Assembly: GCA_039820405.1 (NCBI GenBank)
Contig: JBCBQC010000077.1
Location: 1-29,728 of the forward strand
Direction: 5' to 3'
Origin: CALLVY01 sp937899855
GTDB lineage: Bacteria; Bacteroidota; Bacteroidia; Chitinophagales; Saprospiraceae
Length of the DNA stretch: 29,728 nt
Part shown: positions 15,501 through 22,700 of the stretch, one piece after another
Layout of the letters: each line of letters begins with the position of its first letter
Position numbering within the stretch: position 1 is the stretch's first letter
Made by a program: the position numbers and the translations under genes
The notes under the pieces: generated by a model
Databases searched by the model: none
Told to the model about the DNA's origin: nothing
Seen by the model: the letters and a program-made list of their open reading frames with translations, nothing else

Positions 15501-18275
15501 CCGGTGGTCCTGATCGATCCCAGCCTGGTGGATACCTTGTATTTTGAACTCAGTGGAGCGACCGTCGGCAATGGCGAAAACGACGCCAGCGGCAGCTCCT
15601 TCAACGTGGGCGTAACGACCGTTACTTACATCATCGAATCTGGCCCGGTTCGCGACAGTTGTACCTTCGACGTCACCATCGTCGATGCCGAGGATCCAGT
15701 ATGGCGCAATTGCCCCGGCGATACGGTGATCGTCGCCGACTCGCTGACCTGTATGGGAGTTTACAGTTGGACCGAACCCTTCGCCATCGACAACTGTGGC
15801 GTCACCGGCGTCACGCCCCCCACCGAAGTACCGGGCGATCCCTTCCCGCTGGGCAGCACGACGGTCACTTACTCCGCCGTGGATGCCGCGGGCAATACCG
15901 CCGAATGTAGCTTTGTGGTGACGGTAGTGGACCGCTCCGCTCCGGTAATCGACTGCCCGGATGACCTAACCGTATCGGCTGATGCGGGACAGTGCGCGGC
16001 CGTAGTCGACTGGGACCTTCCCAATACCACGGATTGCGGCACGGTGACGCTGACCGTCTCCCAAGCCCCGATGAGCACCTTCGCGGTGGGTACAACTACG
16101 GTAACCTATACCGCCACCGATGCCGCGGGCAACAGCAGTAACTGCTCCTTTGACGTGACGGTGGAAGACAATGAAAATCCCATCTTTGCCAACTGTCCCC
16201 CCTCCGACGTCAATATCGGGGCGACCAACAATTGCGAAGCGATCGTTACCTGGACGCCCGTTACCGCGACGGACAATTGCGTACTGCTTCCTCTGGTCAG
16301 TACCCACGAGCCCGGCGATACCTTCCCCGTTGGGGAAACCACGGTACGCATTGTGGCCCTGGACGTCAATGGCAATACGACCGAATGCGAATTTGTGGTC
16401 AACGTTCCCGACAACAGCGCTCCGGTGTTTAGCGACTGCCCCGATGATGTGACGCTGAGCGTCGATGCCGGCACTTGCGAGGCGGTCCACTCCTGGACTC
16501 CGCCCACGGTCACGGACGATTGCTCCAACATCATCCCCGTGGCCAGCAATGACCCCGGCGATGCTTTCCCCCTGGGGCAGACCGTGGTGACCTACACCGC
16601 TACCGATGCCGCGGGCAACAGCAATGTCTGTAGCTTTAGCGTAACGGTGGAGGACGATGAAAATCCGACCATTGACTGTCCGGCCGACTTGGTGCTGCGG
16701 ATTGATGGGGAGGTCATCAGCGATCCGAGTAACGTTTTGGTGGCGGCCAGTACGGCAGCGGGTTGTACAGGTTTGATTGTCGAATTTGGCGAGCCTACGG
16801 GAATGGACAATTGCGACGGTAGCCTGACGGCCACGCAAATTGCGGGTCCCGACAACGGTGGCAGCTTTGCCCTGGGTGAAAACGTCGTGACCTTTGAGGT
16901 CGAAGATGCCGCGGGCAATTTTGTGGATTGTAGTTTTAGCATCACGGTGGAGGACCTACCGGCGGTGGCCATCAATGCCTCTCCCGATGCGGCGGGCTGT
17001 ACCAATTCCACGGTACAATTGACGCCGACGATTATCGCTGGGGCCAGCTACACCTGGACGACTCCCGGAGGAGACAATGTAAACCAAACGACCTTGGACA
17101 TTACGATCGGAAGTGCTACCACCGGTACCTACCGCGTGGTGTGTACGACGAGTGCGGGCTGTACCAGTGAGGGTTCGATTGTCATCGAGGCGCTACCGGA
17201 AGCACTGGTGAGTATCCAGACCAATGCCCCGCTTTGCGACGGGGATTTGGAATTGGATGGCATCGTGGAAACGGGCTCCGCCCCCATCAGCTCTTGGGAG
17301 TGGAGTGGGCCCTGTGACTTTACGGCGAGCGGCCAGAGCGTCAGCATTCCCGATCTGACGGATGCTTGCTCGGGCATTTACACGCTCACCGCCACCACGG
17401 ACGAAGGCTGTACGATGGTCGTCAATACGGCGGTAGACATCGTACAAGTAGCGGCGCCGGTTATCGAGGACGATTGTAGCCAGGTCCTGTGTCTGGGAGA
17501 AAGTTGCTTCTTGTTGGGGACGGACTACGTCCCCTCCCCCGACGAGTACGTCTGGTCAGCCAGTTCGCTCGATGCGGGGCTGCCCGAGGATACGAACGAA
17601 AACGAGATCATGGTAACACCGCTAGCGGCTGGCTCGTATACTTACCGGTACTCGGTAATCATCGACGGTTGTCAATCGGCGGAGGATTCGATTACGATCC
17701 GCGTCGCGGGAGCACCCGATGCGGAGGGCGATAGCCTGCGGGTAAACTTTGAGACGACCCTGGAAAACTTTGACATCTTGGAGAACGACGAGTTTGACCC
17801 GGAGCTGCAGGGAGTGATCACGATTGAGTCGCAGCCGACGCGGGGTATTCTGACCAGCAATACGGATGGAACGTTCAATTACGAACCTTCCAGCGGCTTT
17901 ATCGGGACCGACTTTTTCACCTACCGGCTTTGCCACGGTTGTGACGAGTTCCAGTGCGACGTAGCCACCGTACGGATCGAAGTGGAGTTTGACGGGCCCT
18001 GTGTGGTGCCGACCATGATTACGCCCAATGATGATGGGGCGAATGATCGGCTGCAAATCCTCTGTTTGGAATCGGGTTTGTTCCCCAACAACGAGTTGAT
18101 CATTTTCAACCAGTGGGGAGACCGGGTTTTTGAAGCCGCACCTTACCAGAACGATTGGGACGGTACCTTACGGGGCGAGGAAGGTCGCGATTTGCCGGAC
18201 GGCACTTATTTCTTCTTGTTCAAGCGCGATCAAGAATCGCAGGCGGTCAAGGGTTATCTCACCATTTTTAGATAA
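9546..18275 (+). CDS. Giant HYR-repeat adhesin with two N-terminal cohesin-like domains and CHU_C (T9SS type B) C-terminus
   Basis: A 2909-residue protein opening with signal peptide MFKKFTLILLMTCWGLGASF. Residues about 22-157 form a cohesin-like sandwich (VPVVIQETVTLASLQFTLQW), two HYR repeats follow (about 158-335), then a second cohesin-like domain (about 336-470). About two dozen further HYR repeats run to about 2470, each near 80 residues with the signature DNC(G), then GTTTVTYT, DxxGN and CSFxVTV. The C-terminal part holds Ig/PKD-like domains (from about 2471, 2550 and 2635), a cadherin-like/Big_9-type domain (about 2721-2818, NFDILENDEFDPE) and a gliding-motility-associated C-terminal domain (about 2819-2909, MITPNDDGANDRL, FNQWGDRVFE, LPDGTYFFLF). 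That last domain is the type B T9SS signal, whose substrates are commonly encoded beside PorP/SprF genes, as here 43 bp downstream. The expected role is a long surface or gliding-type adhesin. No enzyme domain was found. Confidence 0.9.
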   Translation: MFKKFTLILLMTCWGLGASFGQITLQIPNVESCTSPVEVPVVIQETVTLASLQFTLQWDGSGLSYIGNTPPVFPSGVAFGGPVGDTLSFSWFDFGGFTLMAGDTLFKLQFNLTGSPGSSYAVEFYTGSNPSFPGTEAADPTFSSIPVIEINGSVTFGNASPTFVGCPSDITVSTTAGQCQGTATWTEPTVTDCDGNANPPTSDASPGDVFPLGTTTVTYSVTDGDGNSGTCSFDVIVEDQENPTISCPTTSISVDIPAGMSSTVVNDINLVPTTGDNCPGESLSYVLSGVTSGSGTGNANGQVFNVGTTTVSYTVTDGAGNTNTCAITVTVNQISASAINLQLIDDIIGCNDNTARVAVVLQDDADLVSLQFAVQWDGSALTYTGNTTPIFTSGTAFGQNADTLSFSWFDFSGVSLTAGDTLFSLLFTVNGTFGDCYPVDFYTGMAFPVEAAGPGFVMIPVNTIDGQVCIDDLEDPVITCPADVTIECDASTDPSNTGQATATDDCDPNPSITFADVNNLTGCSNTGSITRTWTATDASGNSSSCVQVITVEDNTDPSFDSTPSAISDVNCGDPLPTQETLTATDNCGMATVTTSQTFTEDVCNGYPVTYTWTATDVCGNSTQTSVSFNVLADNQGPTFDSTPSPLSDINCGDPFPTQETLTATDNCGAVTITTAQVFTEDICSGYQVTYTWTATDDCSNSTQTSVSFNVLPDNQAPTFNSSPTPLPDLGCDATLPTQEILTATDNCGMVNITTDQVFSVDVCNGYQVTYTWTATDDCGNSAQTSVSFDVLPDLQAPTFDSPGTVTLECGDDPLDTGNTGVPSNIMDNCSMTTSTFSDDNGGLGTCTAGTGVITRTWTVTDDCGNSATNVQTIIIEDTTPPTFIAPGPITISCGDDPSDLSITGSPSNVMDNCSPSGNLMPTFVDVPNLTGCGGTGTIQRAWSLEDECGNMATPQVQIITVVDNDPPMAVCKDTTILLDAAGMATLNASSVDGGSSDACGNVSLSINVSSFGCADVGPNPVVLTVTDDCGNMATCTATVTVVDARLPLINCPNDTVLTAMAGMSSLVVNDLEATASDNCGVGAINYSTTGALMTSGSGDISGTAFPLGTTVVTYTALDLSNNSISCSFTVTVNGAVAIACPSDTTVANEMGLCTAVVNDIPVTIVSGASEVDTIYYNITGATMGNGPDDASGNTFNLGESLVTYVVLANNGDSVVCSFIVTVEDVEDPTIVCPNDTTLTAAPGMTSIAVGNLDPLAADLCQLDSVGYQISGATMAADSGSVSGRVFNEGLSTVTYTAFDAAGNSASCSFEVTVLAGIAIACPNDTTVSTDPGNCSAVVNDIAVAILSGASEVDTIHYRIGGATVAEGPDDASGTDFDLGQSTVTYVVKDAAGDSVTCSFLVTVVDGEAPDLVCPNDTTVMASPGMNAATVGNLDPQVMDNCQLDSLGYELSGVTMGADTGSVSGLTFNEGVTTVTYTAFDAAGNSNSCSFTVTVTPGSPLDLLDCPNDTTVVNEFGLCSAVVNDIAPILLVPSTDLDTVFYTLSGGGSGPDDASGTTFPVGTTTVTYTLVDNMGTTDVCSFTVTVTDTEIPALSCPADTSFIIPAGSPCIVVNDLEPITSDNCAVADTSYTLSGALSGSGTGDVSGTCFPVGITIVTYVVSDPSGNNSTCSFTVNVSSSPSDLLDCPADTTLVNDPGQCGATVGGIAPLLLVAPTTITTLTYTLTGATTGTGINDASGTFFNVGTTTVTYSAQDNLGTTDACSFTVTVNDEEAPVLTCVSLDVFPNDPGMCSRVVNNNLAPNISENCNVASITYELTGATTGTGINDATGTTFFIGVTILTYTVTDDAGNSSTCEVLIAVNDTDIPTGLQCPPTVIVSPDLGMTTAVVNNIALINAGLDNCGIDSIAYTLSNATTGTGINDASGETFNLGSTTVTYEVFDAFGNSISCFFNVIVTDGTGLVECPGDPLPIDNDPGLCSASVAGIEPVVLIDPSLVDTLYFELSGATVGNGENDASGSSFNVGVTTVTYIIESGPVRDSCTFDVTIVDAEDPVWRNCPGDTVIVADSLTCMGVYSWTEPFAIDNCGVTGVTPPTEVPGDPFPLGSTTVTYSAVDAAGNTAECSFVVTVVDRSAPVIDCPDDLTVSADAGQCAAVVDWDLPNTTDCGTVTLTVSQAPMSTFAVGTTTVTYTATDAAGNSSNCSFDVTVEDNENPIFANCPPSDVNIGATNNCEAIVTWTPVTATDNCVLLPLVSTHEPGDTFPVGETTVRIVALDVNGNTTECEFVVNVPDNSAPVFSDCPDDVTLSVDAGTCEAVHSWTPPTVTDDCSNIIPVASNDPGDAFPLGQTVVTYTATDAAGNSNVCSFSVTVEDDENPTIDCPADLVLRIDGEVISDPSNVLVAASTAAGCTGLIVEFGEPTGMDNCDGSLTATQIAGPDNGGSFALGENVVTFEVEDAAGNFVDCSFSITVEDLPAVAINASPDAAGCTNSTVQLTPTIIAGASYTWTTPGGDNVNQTTLDITIGSATTGTYRVVCTTSAGCTSEGSIVIEALPEALVSIQTNAPLCDGDLELDGIVETGSAPISSWEWSGPCDFTASGQSVSIPDLTDACSGIYTLTATTDEGCTMVVNTAVDIVQVAAPVIEDDCSQVLCLGESCFLLGTDYVPSPDEYVWSASSLDAGLPEDTNENEIMVTPLAAGSYTYRYSVIIDGCQSAEDSITIRVAGAPDAEGDSLRVNFETTLENFDILENDEFDPELQGVITIESQPTRGILTSNTDGTFNYEPSSGFIGTDFFTYRLCHGCDEFQCDVATVRIEVEFDGPCVVPTMITPNDDGANDRLQILCLESGLFPNNELIIFNQWGDRVFEAAPYQNDWDGTLRGEEGRDLPDGTYFFLFKRDQESQAVKGYLTIFR
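11220..11939 (+). repeat. Three in-phase 240-bp tandem repeats within the CHU_C adhesin gene
   Basis: Units start at 11220, 11460 and 11700 with an exact spacing of 240 bp (80 codons each). Each unit encodes a variant of (F)DSTPSPLSDINCGDP, PTQETLTATDNCG, a (T/S)(E/V)D(V/I)C(N/S)GYQVTYTWTATDxC stretch and SVSFNVL. They are far more alike to each other than to other HYR repeats of the protein, suggesting fairly recent in-frame duplication. The next repeat at 11940 starts similarly but is of another subtype. Confidence 0.85.
12957..14042 (+). repeat. Higher-order duplication of an HYR pair (two units of about 543 bp)
   Basis: The unit at 12957-13499 (181 codons) is repeated from 13500 on. Each unit contains two different HYR subtypes: first one with VVNDI, SGASEVDTI and PDDASG, then one with CPNDTT, VGNLDP, CQLDS(V/L)GY and VTYTAFDAAGNS. 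The A-B-A-B pattern shows that two-repeat blocks, not single repeats, were duplicated in-frame. The end of the second unit is approximate because the following repeat is spaced slightly differently. Confidence 0.75.
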
Positions 18276-18279
18276 AATT

Positions 18280-18303
18280 ACCACGGGGCCTAGGCCCCGT
18301 GGT
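18280..18303. terminator. Perfect 24-bp GC-rich palindrome between the CHU_C gene and PorP/SprF
   Basis: ACCACGGGGCCT followed at once by its reverse complement AGGCCCCGTGGT, five bases beyond the stop at 18275. The RNA would form a very stable stem, but the following bases TTTAAAATAATT give only a weak U-tract. It may act as a leaky terminator or mRNA-stabilising stem that lowers PorP/SprF expression relative to the giant gene. Confidence 0.5.
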
Positions 18304-18318
18304 TTAAAATAATTGCAC

Positions 18319-19272
18319 ATGAAAAATCTTTATTGCGCACTGCTACTGGTCCTCTGGGGTGCTACGGGACTCTGGGCTCAACAAGAGAGTCACTACACCC
18401 AGTTCATGTACAACCAACAGTTGATCAATCCGGCCTTTAGTGGCGAACGGGGCGTCCCGAGCATCTACACCCTTTACCGCCAGCAGTGGATTGGCTACGA
18501 GGGGGCTCCCCGCAGTGGTTTGATTGGTTTTAGCTCGCCCTTTCTCACCGACCGGACGGGTTTTGGCCTCGTCGTGTCGACGCATTCGGTGGGCATTTTC
18601 CAATCCTGGTTGGCTACGATGTCCTATTCCTACAACCTGCCCATTACCGAGAATTTTGCGATTCGCTTTGGGGTACAGGGTAACATGAAAAACATCCGCC
18701 TCGACTTTTCCGATCCCAGCATCGTAAAGCTCAACGACGTGGATCCCGCGGTCTTGGATGGGGTGGTTTCGAGCCGTTTTAATGGAAATTTTGGCGCGGG
18801 GATTTTGGCCAAGTACAAGGAATATTTCTTGGGCTTTTCGATTCCCCACATTTTCCCCAACGAGATCGGCTTCAACAAGGACAACGGGCGGTTGAAGATC
18901 GCCCGGGAGGAGCCGCACTTTTACCTATCGACGGGCATCACTTTCCCCGTGGGTACGGGGCTCAAATTGCGCCCGATGGTGCTGGCCAAGTACGTCGAAG
19001 ATGCGCCGGGTGACTTGGACATCAACGTGAGTCTGATCATGCAGGACAAGATCACGGCGGGTCTGTCCTACCGACTGGGAGGGGAAGGAGCCGGAGAATC
19101 GGTTGACTTAACGCTGTTTTACCAGGTCAAGCAATTGGGTATGGGCGTAGCTTACGACGTCAACGTATCCAGTCTGCGGACGGTCAATTCGGGCAGTTTT
19201 GAAATCATTATCCGCTACGATTTCGAGCCGCAATCGGCCAATGACCTCACCAATCCACGATCTCAATTTTAA
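18319..19272 (+). CDS. PorP/SprF family T9SS outer-membrane protein
   Basis: A 317-residue protein with signal peptide MKNLYCALLLVLWGATGLWA. The family hallmark near the mature N-terminus is HYTQFMYNQQLINPAFSG, followed by YRQQWIGYEGAP and the alternating hydrophobic pattern of an outer-membrane beta-barrel, ending in FEIIIRYDF. Length is typical of the family. The ATG at 18319 is chosen over an in-frame TTG two codons upstream because the signal peptide begins there. Known members (Porphyromonas PorP, Flavobacterium SprF) are needed for T9SS function or for surface display of a specific partner such as SprB; paralogues are commonly encoded right after type B (CHU_C) substrates. Here it lies 43 bp downstream of such a gene, so it is probably co-transcribed and dedicated to it. 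It is followed by an intrinsic terminator. Confidence 0.93.
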   Translation: MKNLYCALLLVLWGATGLWAQQESHYTQFMYNQQLINPAFSGERGVPSIYTLYRQQWIGYEGAPRSGLIGFSSPFLTDRTGFGLVVSTHSVGIFQSWLATMSYSYNLPITENFAIRFGVQGNMKNIRLDFSDPSIVKLNDVDPAVLDGVVSSRFNGNFGAGILAKYKEYFLGFSIPHIFPNEIGFNKDNGRLKIAREEPHFYLSTGITFPVGTGLKLRPMVLAKYVEDAPGDLDINVSLIMQDKITAGLSYRLGGEGAGESVDLTLFYQVKQLGMGVAYDVNVSSLRTVNSGSFEIIIRYDFEPQSANDLTNPRSQF

Positions 19273-19312
19273 GCACAATAAATTGGGATAAACCCCTGTT
19301 TTTGAGAGCAAT

Positions 19313-19345
19313 AGCTCGGGTTCCTTGGGAGTCCGGGCTTTTTTT
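19313..19345 (+). terminator. Intrinsic terminator after PorP/SprF
   Basis: AGCTCGG (19313-19319) pairs with CCGGGCT (19333-19339) with one G-U pair, and the right arm runs into seven T (19339-19345). It begins 41 bp beyond the stop codon, and no gene lies between. It marks the 3' end of the CHU_C adhesin-PorP/SprF transcription unit. Confidence 0.8.
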
Positions 19346-19412
19346 ATTTCCCCCGCTGGGCCCGGGGGGCGGGATGCCGCGACAAATGCTATTTTTTTCG
19401 GGAAATATTTCC

Positions 19413-19601
19413 TACCTTTAGTGTAAAGTAAGAATCTCCACACAACGACCAATCACCATTCTTCTGAATCTCTGAACTGAACATTGATCTCAAATCTCGA
19501 TTTCAAGGTTGTTTTTTTCGCATTGAATCTCTAAAGGAAAAGGATCAAAACTGCCAGTCACTCCCGCGTGGGGAGCGGCCCTTGGCCAGTTTGGTTTTTT
19601 T
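19413..19601 (+). ncRNA. Possible small RNA or attenuated leader ending in a terminator hairpin
   Basis: TACCTTTA at 19413-19420 resembles the -7 element TAnnTTTG and is preceded by a T-run and a 12-bp palindrome. About 130 bp further on lies a compound hairpin: AAACTG (19548-19553) with CAGTTT (19587-19592), CCA with TGG, and inner CTCCC (19561-19565) with GGGAG (19571-19575), followed by T at 19595-19601. This hairpin is separate from the PorP/SprF terminator 200 bp upstream, so something must be transcribed into it. A transcript of roughly 175 nt is possible. No known RNA family was recognised, and the promoter is not strong. Confidence 0.3.
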
Positions 19602-19610
19602 CTATATTTG
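19582..19610 (+). promoter_or_regulatory. Bacteroidota-type promoter for second type A adhesin
   Basis: TATATTTG at 19603-19610 is an exact match to the -7 consensus TAnnTTTG, and a TTG at 19582-19584 lies 18 bp before it, near the expected place of the -33 box. The element is 100 bp upstream of the ATG at 19711. The -33 box lies inside the descending arm of a terminator-like hairpin, so upstream termination and new initiation share DNA. Confidence 0.6.
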
Positions 19611-19710
19611 TAGGACCCGAGGTCACTGTTGGCCATTCGGGCAAGGTACTATGCGCTAATTATTATTTAACAATCGTCTGTTTTCCCCAGCAGGCGCCAA
19701 AAACAGAATT

Positions 19711-22700
19711 ATGGTTTCTAAATTTACATCCCTGAACAGCGATCATCCCCCCGCTGCCCCTCCCCCCGTGGTATCAAGGATGCAACTTTCTCCAAAATCC
19801 ATCCACACCTGGGTCATCCTGGCCCTGATGAGCCTGATCGGGCCACAGCTACACAGCCAGTGTACCCTGCAACTGCTCGACCCGGCCGTCGACTTGCCCG
19901 TGGTGGGCAGCAGCGCCACCCTCGACGCGGCCAGCATCGCCAGCAACGTCAATGTCGGAGGAGTAACTTGTACCAATTTCAACTTCTTTGACGCCCTGGG
20001 CGGCGCCCTGGGCTCGACGGTAAGCGTCAACTGCGATGGTACGGCACCCGGGCCGGGGACCTACTTCGTCTCCGTCGATGATGGCGACCCCCTCAACGAA
20101 AGCAACCTGGTCCAGATCAACGTCAGCCTCGACGATACCACCGACCCCACTTTTACCGTTCCCGCCGACGTTACCATCAGCTGTGAGGAAGATCCCGACG
20201 ACCTGCTCCTCACCGGCGACGTCACCGACGAGGCCGATAATTGCGCCAGCGGTATTCAGGCCACCTACACGGACAATACCAGCGGGCTCAGTGGCTGTAG
20301 CGGTACCGGCACCCTCCTCCGGACCTGGACCCTCAACGATGGCAACGGCAACTCGGTGAGCCAGGACCAAACCATCACCGTTCAGGACGTCAAGGCGCCT
20401 ACTTTTACGCCCCCCGCCAATATCACCATCGACTACTGCACCGACGATATCGACGACCTCAGCATCACGGGCGACGTGACCGATGAGGCCGACAACTGCT
20501 CGACCGGTCTGGAAGCCACCTACGCCGATGCTCCCGAAGTGCCCGGCTCCTGCCCCAATTCGGGAACCGTCGTCCGGACCTGGACGCTGGTGGATGATTG
20601 CAACAATGCCACCGTGCTGACGCAAACCATCACCCGCGCCGACAACGAGGCCCCCAGCAGCACCCAAATGGGCATCACCGTGGACAATGAGGCGGGCATC
20701 TGCGAGGCGACCATCAGCTTGTCCCTCACCGCCGCCAACACCTCGGACAATTGCGACGACTTTGGGGACCTGACCATCAGCAGCAACATCAGCGGAACGG
20801 CCGATGCCTCGGGGATTTACCCCGTCGGTACGACCAACGTCGTGTTTACCATCACCGACCTCTGTGGCAACGTGACCATGTACAACGTCGCGGTCACCGT
20901 CAACGACACGCTCAAACCCGTGATCGTCGACTGCCCGATGGACGTGACCGTCAACGCGGACGACAGCGATTGCGACAATACCTTTTCTTGGACCGCCCCT
21001 TCGGCGACGGACTTCTGTACGGGAGCGCCCCTGGTGGAAAATATCTTTTCGGATGATCCCAACATCACGGTCAATACCGGTACGCCCGGCCCCGGTCGGG
21101 TCGACTTTGCCGACTTTCCCGTGGGGACCACCATCCTGAGCTACGCCTACCTCGATCCCGAGGGCAACCGCGATACTTGTACCTTTTCCGTATCGGTACT
21201 CGACAATCAAGCGCCCGAGATCACCTGCCCGCCGGATCAGGACCTCAACTTTGGCTCTTGCAATGGCGCCAGCGCCCTGGTTCCCGACTACCGCGGTCTG
21301 TCGAGCGTGCTGGACAACTGCCCGGATGGCCACACCGTCATCCAGAACCCCGCACCCAATACCCTGCTGAGTGCGGTGAGTACGCCCGGCGATGGCGAAA
21401 CCTTTACCGTCACCCTGATCGCCATTGACGACAACCCCAATAACCTGAGTGATACCTGTACCTTCAACGTCACCCTGATCGATACCAATACCCCCAACCC
21501 GGACCTACCGGGCGCCACCCTTCCCGCGCTGAGTAGTACCTGTGGGGACTTGGAGGTATGCGCGCCTACGGCTACCGATAATTGTGGGAACCTCATCGTA
21601 GGAAGCATTGCCTCGGGAGCTACGGTAGACGTGGTCGGTTCCTGCTCGGCGCCCTGTACGCTCAATCCGCCGATTGTGGGTACGCCCAACCTCCCCCTCA
21701 ACGACAATGCGGGGACGACCATCACCATTCCCGTGGCCGGCCTCGGCACCCTGGTGGATGAGGTCAGCTTCTCGCTGGAAATCAACCACACCTGGGTGGG
21801 CGACCTCTCGGCTACCCTGACTTCGCCTTCGGGTACCATCGTACCGCTGTTCAACCAGCCCGGTGCTCCGGCGACCAACTTTGGGTTTGGCTGTGACCAA
21901 AATAACCTCAACCTCAACTTCTCGGACGATGCCACCAATACGGCGGACGACCTTGAGAATACCTGTAATCCTTCGGGAGCGATCGGTACCTTTGCCATCC
22001 AGGGAGATTTCCAAGCCCTCGGCTCGCTCGTCAACTTTAACGGGGACAATGCCAATGGCAACTGGATACTGAACCTGCGTGACGACGGCGCCGGCGACGT
22101 GGGAAGCCTGGTGAGCTACGCGCTCAATATCTGTACGAATGCCGGGGCGACCATTCCCCTTTACAATTTTACCCCCGGTAACTACAACGTCACCTGGGAA
22201 TACGACGATGGCTTTGGCAATACCGTTTCCCAAACCCAGCAGATCGACGTGGCCGAAGATACCGAAGACCCCGTACTCAATTGTCAAAACATCACCGTCG
22301 AGTTGGATTCCAACGGAATGGCTACGGTGCTCCCCAATACCATTTTGGGCGAAGGCATCGACCTGTCCAGCGGCGGCAACCTATCCTTCGGAGCGGGCAA
22401 TGCGGATTACTGCGTAACGGTGAACAGTGCCACGAGCATCACCTTTAACTGGAATTACGTCTCGACGGACTTTAGCGCCCAGTTTGATCCCTTTGGCTAC
22501 ACCATCAACGGGGCCTTTACCGAACTGGCGGGCAGCGACCTGGCCAACGATCCGGCCTCCCTCAATCAAATGGGGACCACGACGGTACAGCTCAATGCCG
22601 GGGACGAGTTTTGTTTCCGCGCTAGCACGACGGACAACTTCCCCCCCGCCGCCAACACGACCGTCAATAATTTCCTACCGGGTTTCAGTGGTGATTTTGA

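Larger units (their letters stand above)
19273..19710. other. Intergenic region with two terminators and promoter-like elements
   Basis: The 438 bp between PorP/SprF and the second type A adhesin hold no credible gene for a protein. From left to right there is the PorP/SprF terminator (19313-19345), a GC-rich inverted pair CCCCCG/CGGGGG (19350-19355, 19363-19368), a 12-bp palindrome GGAAATATTTCC (19401-19412) followed by TACCTTTA, an A/T-rich stretch of about 130 bp, a second terminator-like hairpin (19547-19601), and a good -7 box overlapping its end (19603-19610). The arrangement leaves room for a short non-coding transcript. Confidence 0.5.

Noticed and set aside
18313..18318. TTG start two codons upstream for PorP/SprF
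   Set aside because: The ATG at 18319 starts directly on a standard signal peptide; the extra two codons bring no benefit.
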